Below, piece after piece: positions 1 through 7,443 of a DNA stretch of 64,000 bases (position 1 is its first letter; the number at the start of each line of letters is the position of its first letter). This DNA is from Silvimonas amylolytica (GTDB lineage: Bacteria > Pseudomonadota > Gammaproteobacteria > Burkholderiales > Chitinibacteraceae), in contig NZ_BMLY01000001.1 in NCBI RefSeq assembly GCF_014645555.1, positions 124,001-188,000 of the forward strand, in the 5' to 3' direction. The position numbers and the translations under genes are program-made. Under the pieces are notes generated by a model. That model had not been told where the DNA came from. It did not search any database and saw nothing but the letters and a program-made list of their open reading frames with translations.

Positions 1-219
1 GAACTCGCTCCGCTTGTCCGTGTGTTCTGGCATAACGTTGAAACACGAATCCTGCCAAAATACCAGGGCGGTCGGGTCAAGCAGTGGCTGGGCTATATGC
101 GGCGCCAGTATCCGCAGGCCGAGGCCGTGTTCATTGAAGGGCGGGCCTTGCCAGACGCAAGGGATTTGATCGCCTTGATGCTTGACTCAATGCAACAGGC
201 AGAAACTGCCATCGCCTGA
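1..219 (+). CDS. C-terminal fragment of probable tRNA-dihydrouridine synthase (DusC-like)
   Basis: The reading frame is open from the first base and stops at a TGA at 217-219, so only the last 72 residues of a longer protein are visible. The tail contains GRVKQWLGYMRRQYPQAEA followed by an acidic and hydrophobic C-terminus. This resembles the C-terminal helical (RNA-binding) domain of DusC-type flavoenzymes, which reduce uridine 16 in tRNA. The catalytic TIM barrel lies outside the window, so the assignment rests on the tail alone and is tentative. A terminator follows at 241-270. Confidence 0.5.
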   Translation, partial: ELAPLVRVFWHNVETRILPKYQGGRVKQWLGYMRRQYPQAEAVFIEGRALPDARDLIALMLDSMQQAETAIA

Positions 220-240
220 TACGGGGCGACAAACGCGTTC

Positions 241-270
241 AAAGGCCGGCCTGATCCGGCCTTTATTTTG
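241..270 (+). terminator. Rho-independent terminator after the Dus-like gene
   Basis: A 9-bp perfect stem (241-249 with 256-264, GGCCGG core) with a 6-base loop is followed by ATTTTG. It lies 21 bases after the stop codon and ends 41 bases before uppP, so it probably separates the two transcripts. Confidence 0.75.
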
Positions 271-305
271 ACTATCGGTTTGTTTGATTAACAGGAGACG
301 CCTCG

Positions 306-1139
306 ATGGGGCTGCAGCTCGAAAGTATTTTGTTCGCAATCATGCAAGGGGTGAGCGAACTGTTCCCCGTCAGCAGTCTTGGGCATGGCGTTGTCGTACC
401 AGATTTGCTGCACTGGCAAATGGATACGCGTAGCGAGCAATTTCTGCCTTTCATGGTCATGCTCCATCTGGGCACGGCGCTGGCGTTGCTAGCCTATTTT
501 CGCAAAGACTGGATTGAACTCTTTCGCGACTTTTTCCGTGGTGGTTGCAATCCCAATAACGCACTGGCGCGGCCGATGTGGCTCATGATCGTTGGCACCA
601 TCCCGGCGGGTTTGCTGGGCCTGCTGCTTGAAAAAAAAATCAAGCTGCTTTTTGGTAGCACCACGATTGTCCTGGCCGTACTGGTGATCAACGGCATCAT
701 GCTGATCGTGGGTGAACGGGCGGTGAAACGCAGCCGGGGTGGTCGAAAACTGGAAGATCTCTCTTTTATGGGGGCGCTGAAGGTCGGTGTGGCCCAAAGC
801 CTTGCGCTCGTGCCGGGAATTTCGCGCTCGGGCAGCACTTTGCTGGGCGGTTTGTCGCAAGGGCTGTCGTACGAAGCAGCCGCGCGTTTTTCGTTCTTGC
901 TAGCCACACCGATCATTCTTGCTGCCAGTGTCCTGGAGGTGCCTAAAGCCATGCATGAGACTGGTCCGCTGCCTTTTGCGCAGATGGCGCTTTGCGGCCT
1001 GATTGCGGGTGTCTGCGCGTACATTAGCACCTGGGCTTTGATGCGTTATTTCAAGATGCATGAAGTCAAGGCACTGAGCCCGTTTGGCTGGTACTGTATC
1101 GCACTGGGTGTTTTAGGTTTGGCGGTTAAATTCGCATAA
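306..1139 (+). CDS. uppP: Undecaprenyl-diphosphatase UppP (BacA)
   Basis: A 277-residue integral membrane phosphatase that removes a phosphate from undecaprenyl diphosphate to recycle the lipid carrier for peptidoglycan and O-antigen. Length and hydrophobic profile fit the BacA family. The N-terminal signature MQGVSELFPVSSLGHG holds the (E/Q)xxxE element (Gln14, Glu18) and a conserved His (His27). The second signature VPGISRSGSTLLGG carries the PGxSRS phosphate-binding motif. The first signature differs slightly from the usual E-F-L-P-x-S-S-T-G-H form. An ATG with AGGAG about 8 bases upstream supports the start. The next gene, a FixH-like protein, starts 10 bases after the stop, so the two are probably co-transcribed although no functional link is obvious. 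Confidence 0.93.
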   Translation: MGLQLESILFAIMQGVSELFPVSSLGHGVVVPDLLHWQMDTRSEQFLPFMVMLHLGTALALLAYFRKDWIELFRDFFRGGCNPNNALARPMWLMIVGTIPAGLLGLLLEKKIKLLFGSTTIVLAVLVINGIMLIVGERAVKRSRGGRKLEDLSFMGALKVGVAQSLALVPGISRSGSTLLGGLSQGLSYEAAARFSFLLATPIILAASVLEVPKAMHETGPLPFAQMALCGLIAGVCAYISTWALMRYFKMHEVKALSPFGWYCIALGVLGLAVKFA

Positions 1140-1149
1140 GGAGTGCGCA

Positions 1150-1692
1150 ATGGCTCGGCTCCCCCAAGAGGTTCAGCAACGAAAACCGTGGTATCGCGAA
1201 CCTGGTCCGTGGCTGGTGGCATTGGGGCCGGCTTGCGTAGTGGTCGGTAGCTTGTTTTGTGTATATCTGGCGTTTTCCCGTCAGGATGATCTGGTCACGC
1301 AAAACTATTATCAAGCCGGGCTGACCGTGAATCAGCGCATGCATGAGGACGAAAAGGCCAAGGCACTTGGGCTGGATGGCAGATTGAGTATTGACGTTGC
1401 CAAAGGGCAGGTCACACTCACTCTGGATAACCCGAAAAATCAGTCGCTACCACCGGTTTTGCAGCTTGATCTGGCGCATCCCACACAGGAAAAACTGGAT
1501 CAGCATGTCGTGCTCAGCAAAACCGACGGGGCTGGTTATATCGCCAATATTGAGCCAACCAAAGCCTCTCGTTGGCATGTCACCATTCAGAATGAAGAAT
1601 TGTGGCGTATGGAGGGCGAGTGGGACGCGCACAATGGCAACGTTGTTCATATACAGCCAGCCGCACCTGCAGCCGCACCTGCTGATCGTTAA
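1150..1692 (+). CDS. FixH-like membrane-anchored protein (first of two in the window)
   Basis: A 180-residue protein with a short cytoplasmic N-terminus (KPWYREPGPW), one transmembrane segment at about residues 22-44, and a periplasmic beta-rich domain ending in an Ala/Pro-rich tail. After the membrane helix comes NYYQAGLTVNQRM and a KAKALGL stretch, the layout of FixH/CcoH proteins that assist assembly of cbb3 oxidase. AAGGAG overlaps the uppP stop and fixes the ATG start. It faces, across a bidirectional terminator, a second FixH-like gene (1759-2262) that closes the cco operon. It could be an auxiliary subunit with a distinct role; assignment to the FixH family is good, the precise function is unknown. 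Confidence 0.75.
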   Translation: MARLPQEVQQRKPWYREPGPWLVALGPACVVVGSLFCVYLAFSRQDDLVTQNYYQAGLTVNQRMHEDEKAKALGLDGRLSIDVAKGQVTLTLDNPKNQSLPPVLQLDLAHPTQEKLDQHVVLSKTDGAGYIANIEPTKASRWHVTIQNEELWRMEGEWDAHNGNVVHIQPAAPAAAPADR

Positions 1693-1703
1693 GGTGAACA
1701 GCG

Positions 1704-1749
1704 CCCGATAAAACAAAACCCCGCTATAACGGGGTTTTGTTTTATCGGG
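1704..1749. terminator. Bidirectional terminator between the two FixH-like genes
   Basis: A perfect 19-bp inverted repeat (1704-1722 with 1731-1749) has a CCCC/GGGG core flanked by A-rich and T-rich arms and an 8-base loop. Each strand therefore reads stem, loop and T-rich tract, which suits termination of the plus-strand uppP/FixH-like unit and the minus-strand cco operon. Confidence 0.88.
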
Positions 1750-1758
1750 ACAGGGTCA

Positions 1759-2262
1759 TTATGGCGAGGGCTGTAGCACGAGGCTACCTGTTTGCCCCGG
1801 CTTGATTTGCCCTCTTAATCGCCACGTGCCCTTGCTGTCAGATAGCTCAATATCCCAGCGCACGACGCCGAGAGGGTGGGGCAGCGCTCCTTGCCAAACG
1901 TGATCGCCCCCATCGCTCAATACGACAACCTGGTCGTTATTCGCAACGGTTGGGTGCAGAAGCCTGAATTGCAACGGTCCGGCCACGGGTTGACTGGGTA
2001 CGACCTTGACCAGGCCTCGCGCGTTGATTTCTGCGAACGCAGTGAGCCCAAGCCTCGTGGCGGTGCGATCCCGCGCCTGCAGACGCGTTACTTCATCTCC
2101 CGTTTTGGTGTAGTCGTCGGCGACTGCACCATCGTTATGTTTACCGGCCAGCCAGATCAGATTGATGCATCCAGCAATGGCAATAAGCGGTAACAACAGT
2201 ACGAACCAGGCCCACGGTTGCCGATACCATGGCTTTTTCTCAGACAAAATCGGATCGTGCAT
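1759..2262 (-). CDS. ccoH: FixH/CcoH family protein of the cbb3 oxidase locus
   Basis: A 167-residue protein with an N-terminal KKPWYRQPWAW motif, one membrane helix (residues about 16-38), then a periplasmic domain beginning DDYTKTGDEVTRLQARD. This is the FixH layout; in rhizobia FixG and FixH act in assembly and copper handling of cbb3 oxidase. The frame can be extended to a TTG at 2277, but the ATG at 2262 matches the expected start and lies 18 bases after the ccoG stop. It is the last gene of the cco unit and ends at the bidirectional terminator. It parallels the neighbouring FixH-like gene at 1150-1692. Confidence 0.82.
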   Translation of the reverse strand: MHDPILSEKKPWYRQPWAWFVLLLPLIAIAGCINLIWLAGKHNDGAVADDYTKTGDEVTRLQARDRTATRLGLTAFAEINARGLVKVVPSQPVAGPLQFRLLHPTVANNDQVVVLSDGGDHVWQGALPHPLGVVRWDIELSDSKGTWRLRGQIKPGQTGSLVLQPSP

Positions 2263-2280
2263 GGAACTCAGTCGCAATGG

Positions 2281-3729
2281 TTACGGGTTCTGGCCGATGA
2301 AGCTCGCTTTTTCGCGAGTTTCAATCTTCGGATCATCTTTGGCGGTAACGATGAAATAAACAAGATGACTACCCGCGCTGGCGTTGTGCGCATCAACATG
2401 TAAACGTACGCCTACATCTTCCTGCCCGGTCGCGCTGACCGAGACCGCATTTCCGCCATCCACCAACACTTTGATGCCATCAAGTCCTTCGGCACGAATG
2501 GTGTAAACATGATTTTTCTCATCGGCGTTTTCGATCTGTAGCCGGTAGCTGTTTTCCAGCATGCCGTCTTCTGCTTCCCGAACCAGCGCGACCCGGTCGC
2601 GAGCGATATTAACCTTGACCGGTTGGTGGCGAGCTAGCGAAATCAGCGTAATGACAAGCACGACCAGCAAAATCACTCCATACATCAGCACGCGCGGTCG
2701 CTTGAGTCGCGAGAGGAACCTGGACTCTGGATAAACATGATTGAGTGCATTTTCTGTTGTGTACCGGATCAAGCCACGTGGGTAACTCATCTTGTCCATG
2801 ACTTCGTCACACGCATCAATACACGCAGCGCATCCGATGCATTCATATTGAAGCCCGTCACGGATATCAATCCCGACTGGACAGACCTGCACGCACATCT
2901 TGCAGTCAATGCAGTCGCCCAGGCCATCCGCCTTGTAATCCGCTCCTTTCTTGCGACTGCCGCGTGGTTCGCCGCGCTCAGGGTCGTATGACACAACCAG
3001 GGTATCGGCATCAAACATCGCACTCTGGAAACGGGCATATGGACACATGTATTTGCATACCTGTTCGCGCAGCCAGCCGGCATTGCCGTAGGTGGCAAAG
3101 CCGTAAAACAGTACCCAGAATGCCTCCAGCGGACCAAGAGTCCATGTAATGGTCTCATGCCATAGATCGCGGATTGGGCTGAAGTACCCGACAAAAGTAA
3201 AGCCCGTCCACAAAGCAAAGCCAATCCAGAGCGCATGCTTGGTAGCCTTGAGCCTGAACTTGCGGGCCGTAACTGGCCCGCTATCAAGCTTGATCCGCGC
3301 CATGCGATCGCCTTCCACCCATTTTTCGATCCACAAGAAGATTTCCGTGTAGACGGTTTGCGGACAGGAATAACCGCACCACAGTCGGCCGCCGATCGTG
3401 GTCCATGCAAACAAGCCAAAAGCACATAAAACCAGCAGGGCGGTGAGGTAGATGAAGTCCTGGGGCAAGAAAACCAGATTGAAAATGAAGAACTTGCGGT
3501 TTGCCAGATCAAACAGAAGTGCCTGCCGGTCATTCAGGTTGAGCCAGGGCATGCCATAGAAGAACAGTTGCGTGGCGAAGACAAAGAAGATGCGCCACTT
3601 GTTGTAGAGCCCATTGACCCACCGTGGATAAATCTTTTTGTGTTTGGCGTACAGGCTTATCTCTTCGTATTCGCCTTGATCGTTGACTTCTACGACAGTG
3701 ACGGGAATGTCTTGCAGCTTCTTGCTCAT
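2281..3729 (-). CDS. ccoG: Cytochrome c oxidase accessory protein CcoG (FixG), polyferredoxin
   Basis: A 482-residue membrane protein with several transmembrane segments, a CGYSCPQ motif after the second helix pair, and two 4Fe-4S ferredoxin motifs in the middle (CIDCKMCVQVCP and CIGCAACIDACD). The C-terminal part is an Ig-like periplasmic domain. The family acts in cbb3 oxidase biogenesis, probably as a copper reductase. I chose the ATG at 3729 (MSKKLQDIPVTVV) because AGGAA lies just upstream; the frame remains open further 5' but overlaps a hairpin. It sits between ccoP and fixH, as in the classical fixGHIS order. Confidence 0.95.
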   Translation of the reverse strand: MSKKLQDIPVTVVEVNDQGEYEEISLYAKHKKIYPRWVNGLYNKWRIFFVFATQLFFYGMPWLNLNDRQALLFDLANRKFFIFNLVFLPQDFIYLTALLVLCAFGLFAWTTIGGRLWCGYSCPQTVYTEIFLWIEKWVEGDRMARIKLDSGPVTARKFRLKATKHALWIGFALWTGFTFVGYFSPIRDLWHETITWTLGPLEAFWVLFYGFATYGNAGWLREQVCKYMCPYARFQSAMFDADTLVVSYDPERGEPRGSRKKGADYKADGLGDCIDCKMCVQVCPVGIDIRDGLQYECIGCAACIDACDEVMDKMSYPRGLIRYTTENALNHVYPESRFLSRLKRPRVLMYGVILLVVLVITLISLARHQPVKVNIARDRVALVREAEDGMLENSYRLQIENADEKNHVYTIRAEGLDGIKVLVDGGNAVSVSATGQEDVGVRLHVDAHNASAGSHLVYFIVTAKDDPKIETREKASFIGQNP

Positions 3730-3803
3730 GATCGCAAATTCCTGTTGCAGCCCCATGCGGCCTGGTGTGGCCCAATCAGGCTTCCCGGTAGAGGGTTGAA
3801 ACA

Positions 3804-3830
3804 AACACGGGCGGAATGTCCGCCCGTGTT
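3804..3830 (-). terminator. Hairpin between ccoP and ccoG (terminator or attenuator)
   Basis: A perfect 12-bp stem (3804-3815 with 3819-3830) with a 3-base loop lies in the ccoP-ccoG gap. On the minus strand it is followed by TTTGTTT, so it can act as a partial terminator that lowers expression of the assembly genes ccoG and fixH relative to the structural ccoNOQP genes. Confidence 0.7.
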
Positions 3831-3870
3831 GTATTGCCGCCAGTAGATGAAAGAGTTCGTCTTGCCAGGC

Positions 3871-4791
3871 TTACTGGGCGTTCTGAGCGTTATGCGACAA
3901 GCCATACACGTAACCGGCCAGTACATGCACTTTGGCGTCACCGAGGAAATCTTTCCAGGCCGGCATCTGGTTGTTGCGGCCGTTGGTGACGGTCTCAATA
4001 ATGGTGGTCTCTGACTTACCGTAAAGCCATACCCCGCTAGGGTGGGTCAGGTTAGGGGCGCCGACATCAATGTTGCCGTGCCCATCGGGGCCATGACAGG
4101 CGGCACAGACCTGTTTGAATGTCGCCTCTCCACGCCCGGCGCGCTCGTCATCAAACCGGTTGCCAGAAATTTTCAGTACGTAGTTGGCCACATCACGTAC
4201 TTTTTCTTCACCAAACGCAGCGCCAAAGGCCGGCATCTGACCATGGCGGCCGTTGCTGATGGTTTGCACAATGCGATCCGGCGTGCCGCCATACATCCAG
4301 TCGTGATGAACCAGATTCGGAAATCCTTTGGCACCGCGTGCATCTGCACCGTGGCACTGCAGGCAATAGGTCAGAAATAATCGCTTGCCAATTTCCTGGG
4401 CTTGCGGATTCTGCGCAACTTGTTCAATCGGCATTTTGAGGAACTGATCGTACAGCGGGCCGTACTTGGCGTCGGCCTGAGCGGTCTCTTGCTTGTATTG
4501 CCCGGCCGAACTCCAGTTACGCAAATTACCAATGGCAATGCCCGGGTAGAGCGCAAGGTAGCCCACAGCAAAAACCAGTGTCAGTACAAACAGGCCCACC
4601 CACCAACCTGGCAGCGGATTGTTGTACTCCTGCAGGTCACCATCCCACACGTGACCGAGCGTCTCAACTTTTTCACCTTTTTTGACCTTGACCACACTCT
4701 GACTCTTGAGCAGGAAGGCAAGACCAATCAGAGAGACGATGACGATTACGGTAATGTAAACGCCCCAGAAACTGCTGTAGAAATCATTCAT
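3871..4791 (-). CDS. ccoP: Cytochrome c oxidase cbb3-type subunit III CcoP (dihaem c)
   Basis: A 306-residue membrane-anchored dihaem cytochrome c that delivers electrons to CcoO/CcoN. Two N-terminal transmembrane segments (about residues 8-30 and 62-85) flank the conserved HVWDGDLQEYNNPLPGWW region. The periplasmic part carries two CxxCH haem sites, CLQCH and CAACH, each followed by a distal Met (QMPAFG and QMPAW). The start ATG at 4791 is directly next to the ccoQ stop (4792), which indicates translational coupling. Confidence 0.97.
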   Translation of the reverse strand: MNDFYSSFWGVYITVIVIVSLIGLAFLLKSQSVVKVKKGEKVETLGHVWDGDLQEYNNPLPGWWVGLFVLTLVFAVGYLALYPGIAIGNLRNWSSAGQYKQETAQADAKYGPLYDQFLKMPIEQVAQNPQAQEIGKRLFLTYCLQCHGADARGAKGFPNLVHHDWMYGGTPDRIVQTISNGRHGQMPAFGAAFGEEKVRDVANYVLKISGNRFDDERAGRGEATFKQVCAACHGPDGHGNIDVGAPNLTHPSGVWLYGKSETTIIETVTNGRNNQMPAWKDFLGDAKVHVLAGYVYGLSHNAQNAQ

Positions 4792-4986
4792 TTATGACTC
4801 CGCGCGGTAAGCTGTCTTGTTTTGTCCGGACGACGACGGAGGCAGGTCATCGTCCAGAAGGGGCGCGCGGCCCGCTTCCTCCATCTCCGCCTTGGTGTTT
4901 TTGCTGAAGGCCCAGACGATGAGCGCGACAAAGCACAAAAATCCCAGCACGGTGACGCCGATGCGCAATAAATCCTGCCAATCCAT
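4792..4986 (-). CDS. ccoQ: cbb3-type cytochrome oxidase subunit IV CcoQ
   Basis: A 64-residue protein with one transmembrane helix (about residues 9-28) and a short charged cytoplasmic tail, MDWQDLLRIG at the start. Size, topology and position between ccoO and ccoP identify it as CcoQ, the small subunit that stabilises the oxidase and, in some species, transmits an inhibitory oxygen-related signal. It lies 5 bases after ccoO and abuts ccoP. Confidence 0.9.
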   Translation of the reverse strand: MDWQDLLRIGVTVLGFLCFVALIVWAFSKNTKAEMEEAGRAPLLDDDLPPSSSGQNKTAYRAES

Positions 4987-4991
4987 ATGTC

Positions 4992-5606
4992 TTACCTCTT
5001 GTTCTTCAAAGCCAGACCCAGGCTTTGCAGGTAGGCGATCACGGCTTCCATTTCAGATTTGCCTTCTACATCCTTGGTCGCGGTGGCGATTTCCTGGTCG
5101 GTATAGGGCACACCTACCTTGCGCAGGGCACGCATTTTTGCAGGCAGGCTGTCCCCGTCCACACGATTGGCAGCCAACCACGGGAATGAAGGCATGATGG
5201 ACTCCGGAACAACATCACGCGGATTCATCAAGTGGGCTCGATGCCATTCATCCGAGTAACGTCCGCCGACACGGGCCAGGTCTGGCCCGGTACGCTTGGA
5301 ACCCCACAGGAAGGGATGGTCGTAGACGGATTCACCGGCCACTGAGTAATGGCCGTAGCGCTCGGTTTCGGCGCGAAATGGGCGGATCATCTGCGAGTGG
5401 CAGTTGTAACAGCCTTCGCGCAGGTAGATGTCACGACCGGCCAGTTGCAGGGCCGTATAGGGTTTTACGCCTTCAATTGGCTCGGTCGTAGACTTGGCAA
5501 ACGCCAAGGGCAGGATTTCCACCATCATGGCCACGCTGACGGTGAGAATGGTTAGCAAAATCAGCCAGAAGACGTTTTCTTCAATCAGTTTCTGAATTTT
5601 ATCCAT
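4992..5606 (-). CDS. ccoO: cbb3-type cytochrome oxidase subunit II CcoO (monohaem c)
   Basis: A 204-residue membrane-anchored monohaem cytochrome c. It has an N-terminal helix (residues about 12-33) followed by the haem site CYNCH in the typical [19 protein letters not shown] context, and a distal Met candidate in [14 protein letters not shown] about 10 bases before the ATG at 5606 supports the start. It lies 24 bases downstream of ccoN and 5 bases upstream of ccoQ in the ccoNOQP cluster. Confidence 0.97.
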   Translation of the reverse strand: MDKIQKLIEENVFWLILLTILTVSVAMMVEILPLAFAKSTTEPIEGVKPYTALQLAGRDIYLREGCYNCHSQMIRPFRAETERYGHYSVAGESVYDHPFLWGSKRTGPDLARVGGRYSDEWHRAHLMNPRDVVPESIMPSFPWLAANRVDGDSLPAKMRALRKVGVPYTDQEIATATKDVEGKSEMEAVIAYLQSLGLALKNKR

Positions 5607-5630
5607 ATCTGTTTTCTCCGTCTTGGCAGG

Positions 5631-7052
5631 TCAGGCGTGCGCAGGTACTGCAGGAATTTGCGCGTTTACCGGTGAGCCGGAAGCCGCCGTGCGCAGCGTG
5701 TTGTAAAGCATCAGCACCATGCCGGAGAGGAACAGCACACCACCCAGGAAACGGATGATGTAATACGGATGCGTTGCTTTTACCGCGTCAATAAACGCGT
5801 AAGTCAACGTGCCATCAGGATTTACCGCTCGCCACATCAGGCCCTCTGTTACCCCGGCAATCCACATGGAAGCGATGTAAAGCACGGTGCCGAGTGTGGC
5901 GATCCAGAAATGGGCCTCAATGAGTTTGATGGACCACATCTGTTCACGGTTAAAGAGGCGGGGAATCAGGTAGTAAGTGGAACCAATGGTGATCATGGCC
6001 ACCCAGCCCAGCGCGCCAGAGTGAACGTGACCAATGGTCCAGTCGGTGTAATGCGAAAGCGCGTTTACCGTCTTGATGGCCATCATTGGGCCTTCAAACG
6101 TAGACATGCCGTAGAAGGACAGCGCGGTAATCAGGAATTTCAGGATCGGATCGGTGCGCAGTTTATGCCAGGCACCTGACAGGGTCATGATGCCGTTGAT
6201 CATGCCACCCCAGCTTGGCGCCAACAGAATCAGTGAGAAGATCATACCCAAAGACTGAGTCCAGTCTGGCAGTGCCGTGTAATGCAGGTGATGAGGGCCC
6301 GCCCACATGTATGTGAAAATCAGAGCCCAGAAGTGCACGACGGAAAGGCGGTACGAATAGATCGGGCGACCGGCCTGTTTGGGGACGAAGTAGTACATCA
6401 TCCCCAGAAAGCCAGCCGTGAGGAAAAAGCCCACCGCGTTGTGGCCGTACCACCACTGCACCATCGCGTCGACTGCACCCGCGTAGACCGAATAAGACTT
6501 CCACAGGCTAACCGGAATAAATGCGCTGTTGACGATATGCAATAGCGCCACGGCCAGAATGAAGCCGCCATAAAACCAGTTGGCGACGTAAATATGCTTG
6601 ACCTTGCGTTTGGCAATGGTGCCAAAGAAAACCACGGCATAAGTCACCCACACGATGGCGATCAGAATCTTGATCGGCCATTCCATCTCGGCATATTCCT
6701 TGTTAAAGGTAATGCCGAGGGGGTAGGTGATAACAACTGAAAGGATGACAACCTGCCATCCCCAAAAAGTAAAAGCAGCCAGTTTGTCGCTAATCAGCCG
6801 GACATTACAGGTGCGCTGGACCACGTAATAAGACGTTGCAAACAGGCCACTACCACCAAAGGCGAAAATTACACCGTTGGTATGCAGGGCACGTAAACGC
6901 CCAAAGTGAAAATAAGGACCAAAGTTGAGTTCCGGCCATGCGAGCTGAGCCGCGATCACCACCCCCACCAACATGCCGACAATACCCCACACGACGGTCA
7001 TGATGGCAAACTGCCGCACCACTTTGTAATTGTATGTGGCCTGGTTTTCCAT
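5631..7052 (-). CDS. ccoN: cbb3-type cytochrome oxidase subunit I CcoN
   Basis: The catalytic subunit of the high-affinity cbb3 oxidase (haem b, haem b3-CuB), about 473 residues with twelve predicted membrane segments. Conserved stretches include the early [13 protein letters not shown], the central [13 protein letters not shown] and [13 protein letters not shown] that carry the CuB and haem histidines, and [14 protein letters not shown] near the end. The ATG at 7052 ([10 protein letters not shown]) has GGAG upstream; a longer frame to 7082 lacks support. It follows a perfect FNR/ANR box at 7192-7205, so induction at low oxygen is likely. Confidence 0.97.
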   Translation of the reverse strand: MENQATYNYKVVRQFAIMTVVWGIVGMLVGVVIAAQLAWPELNFGPYFHFGRLRALHTNGVIFAFGGSGLFATSYYVVQRTCNVRLISDKLAAFTFWGWQVVILSVVITYPLGITFNKEYAEMEWPIKILIAIVWVTYAVVFFGTIAKRKVKHIYVANWFYGGFILAVALLHIVNSAFIPVSLWKSYSVYAGAVDAMVQWWYGHNAVGFFLTAGFLGMMYYFVPKQAGRPIYSYRLSVVHFWALIFTYMWAGPHHLHYTALPDWTQSLGMIFSLILLAPSWGGMINGIMTLSGAWHKLRTDPILKFLITALSFYGMSTFEGPMMAIKTVNALSHYTDWTIGHVHSGALGWVAMITIGSTYYLIPRLFNREQMWSIKLIEAHFWIATLGTVLYIASMWIAGVTEGLMWRAVNPDGTLTYAFIDAVKATHPYYIIRFLGGVLFLSGMVLMLYNTLRTAASGSPVNAQIPAVPAHA

Positions 7053-7191
7053 AAGCGCTCCGAGAAAGCTCCAAAACAGCAAAAGTAAATCTGTCGTGCA
7101 TGCCCGTGGGGTCGGGGGTCGGACTCAAGTCCGTATGCATTCTGAATAAATCTTGTGTCGGGAATTTAGCCGGGCGAGCCGCTGCTCAGCT

Positions 7192-7205
7192 TTGATGCAA
7201 ATCAA
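7192..7205. promoter_or_regulatory. Perfect FNR/ANR box upstream of ccoN
   Basis: The site reads TTGATGCAAATCAA, an exact match to the FNR-family consensus TTGAT-N4-ATCAA. It lies in the 200-base gap between ccoS and ccoN, about 140 bases before the ccoN start. cbb3 oxidase operons are well-known targets of this oxygen-sensing activator family, so activation of ccoNOQPGH under microaerobic conditions is the natural reading. Confidence 0.9.
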
Positions 7206-7248
7206 ATTGCACCACGGGATCGGGCATATCTTAACGCGCCGTAACCTG

Positions 7249-7443
7249 TCAGTCAGTTGTTTTCGGGTTTTCTTCCCCGTTTTGAGACGATGAGGTATTG
7301 GCTGAGTCATCGTCCTGTAAAATTCTGTGGGCCGGACCTTCCAGGTCGTCAAATTGGCCGCTATGCATACTCCACCAGAATAGCGCACCAATCAGAAAAA
7401 CCAGTAATACGGAAAGCGGGATCAGCAAATATAAACTCTCCAT
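7249..7443 (-). CDS. ccoS: cbb3 oxidase maturation protein CcoS
   Basis: A 64-residue protein starting MESLYLLIPLSVL, with one N-terminal membrane helix, the conserved ALFWWSMHSGQFDDLEGPAHRIL core, and a polar Ser/Asp-rich tail. CcoS is needed for cofactor insertion into cbb3 oxidase. The ccoI stop and the ccoS start overlap in TGATG (7443 shared), showing coupling. It precedes ccoN instead of following the structural genes. Confidence 0.93.
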   Translation of the reverse strand: MESLYLLIPLSVLLVFLIGALFWWSMHSGQFDDLEGPAHRILQDDDSANTSSSQNGEENPKTTD

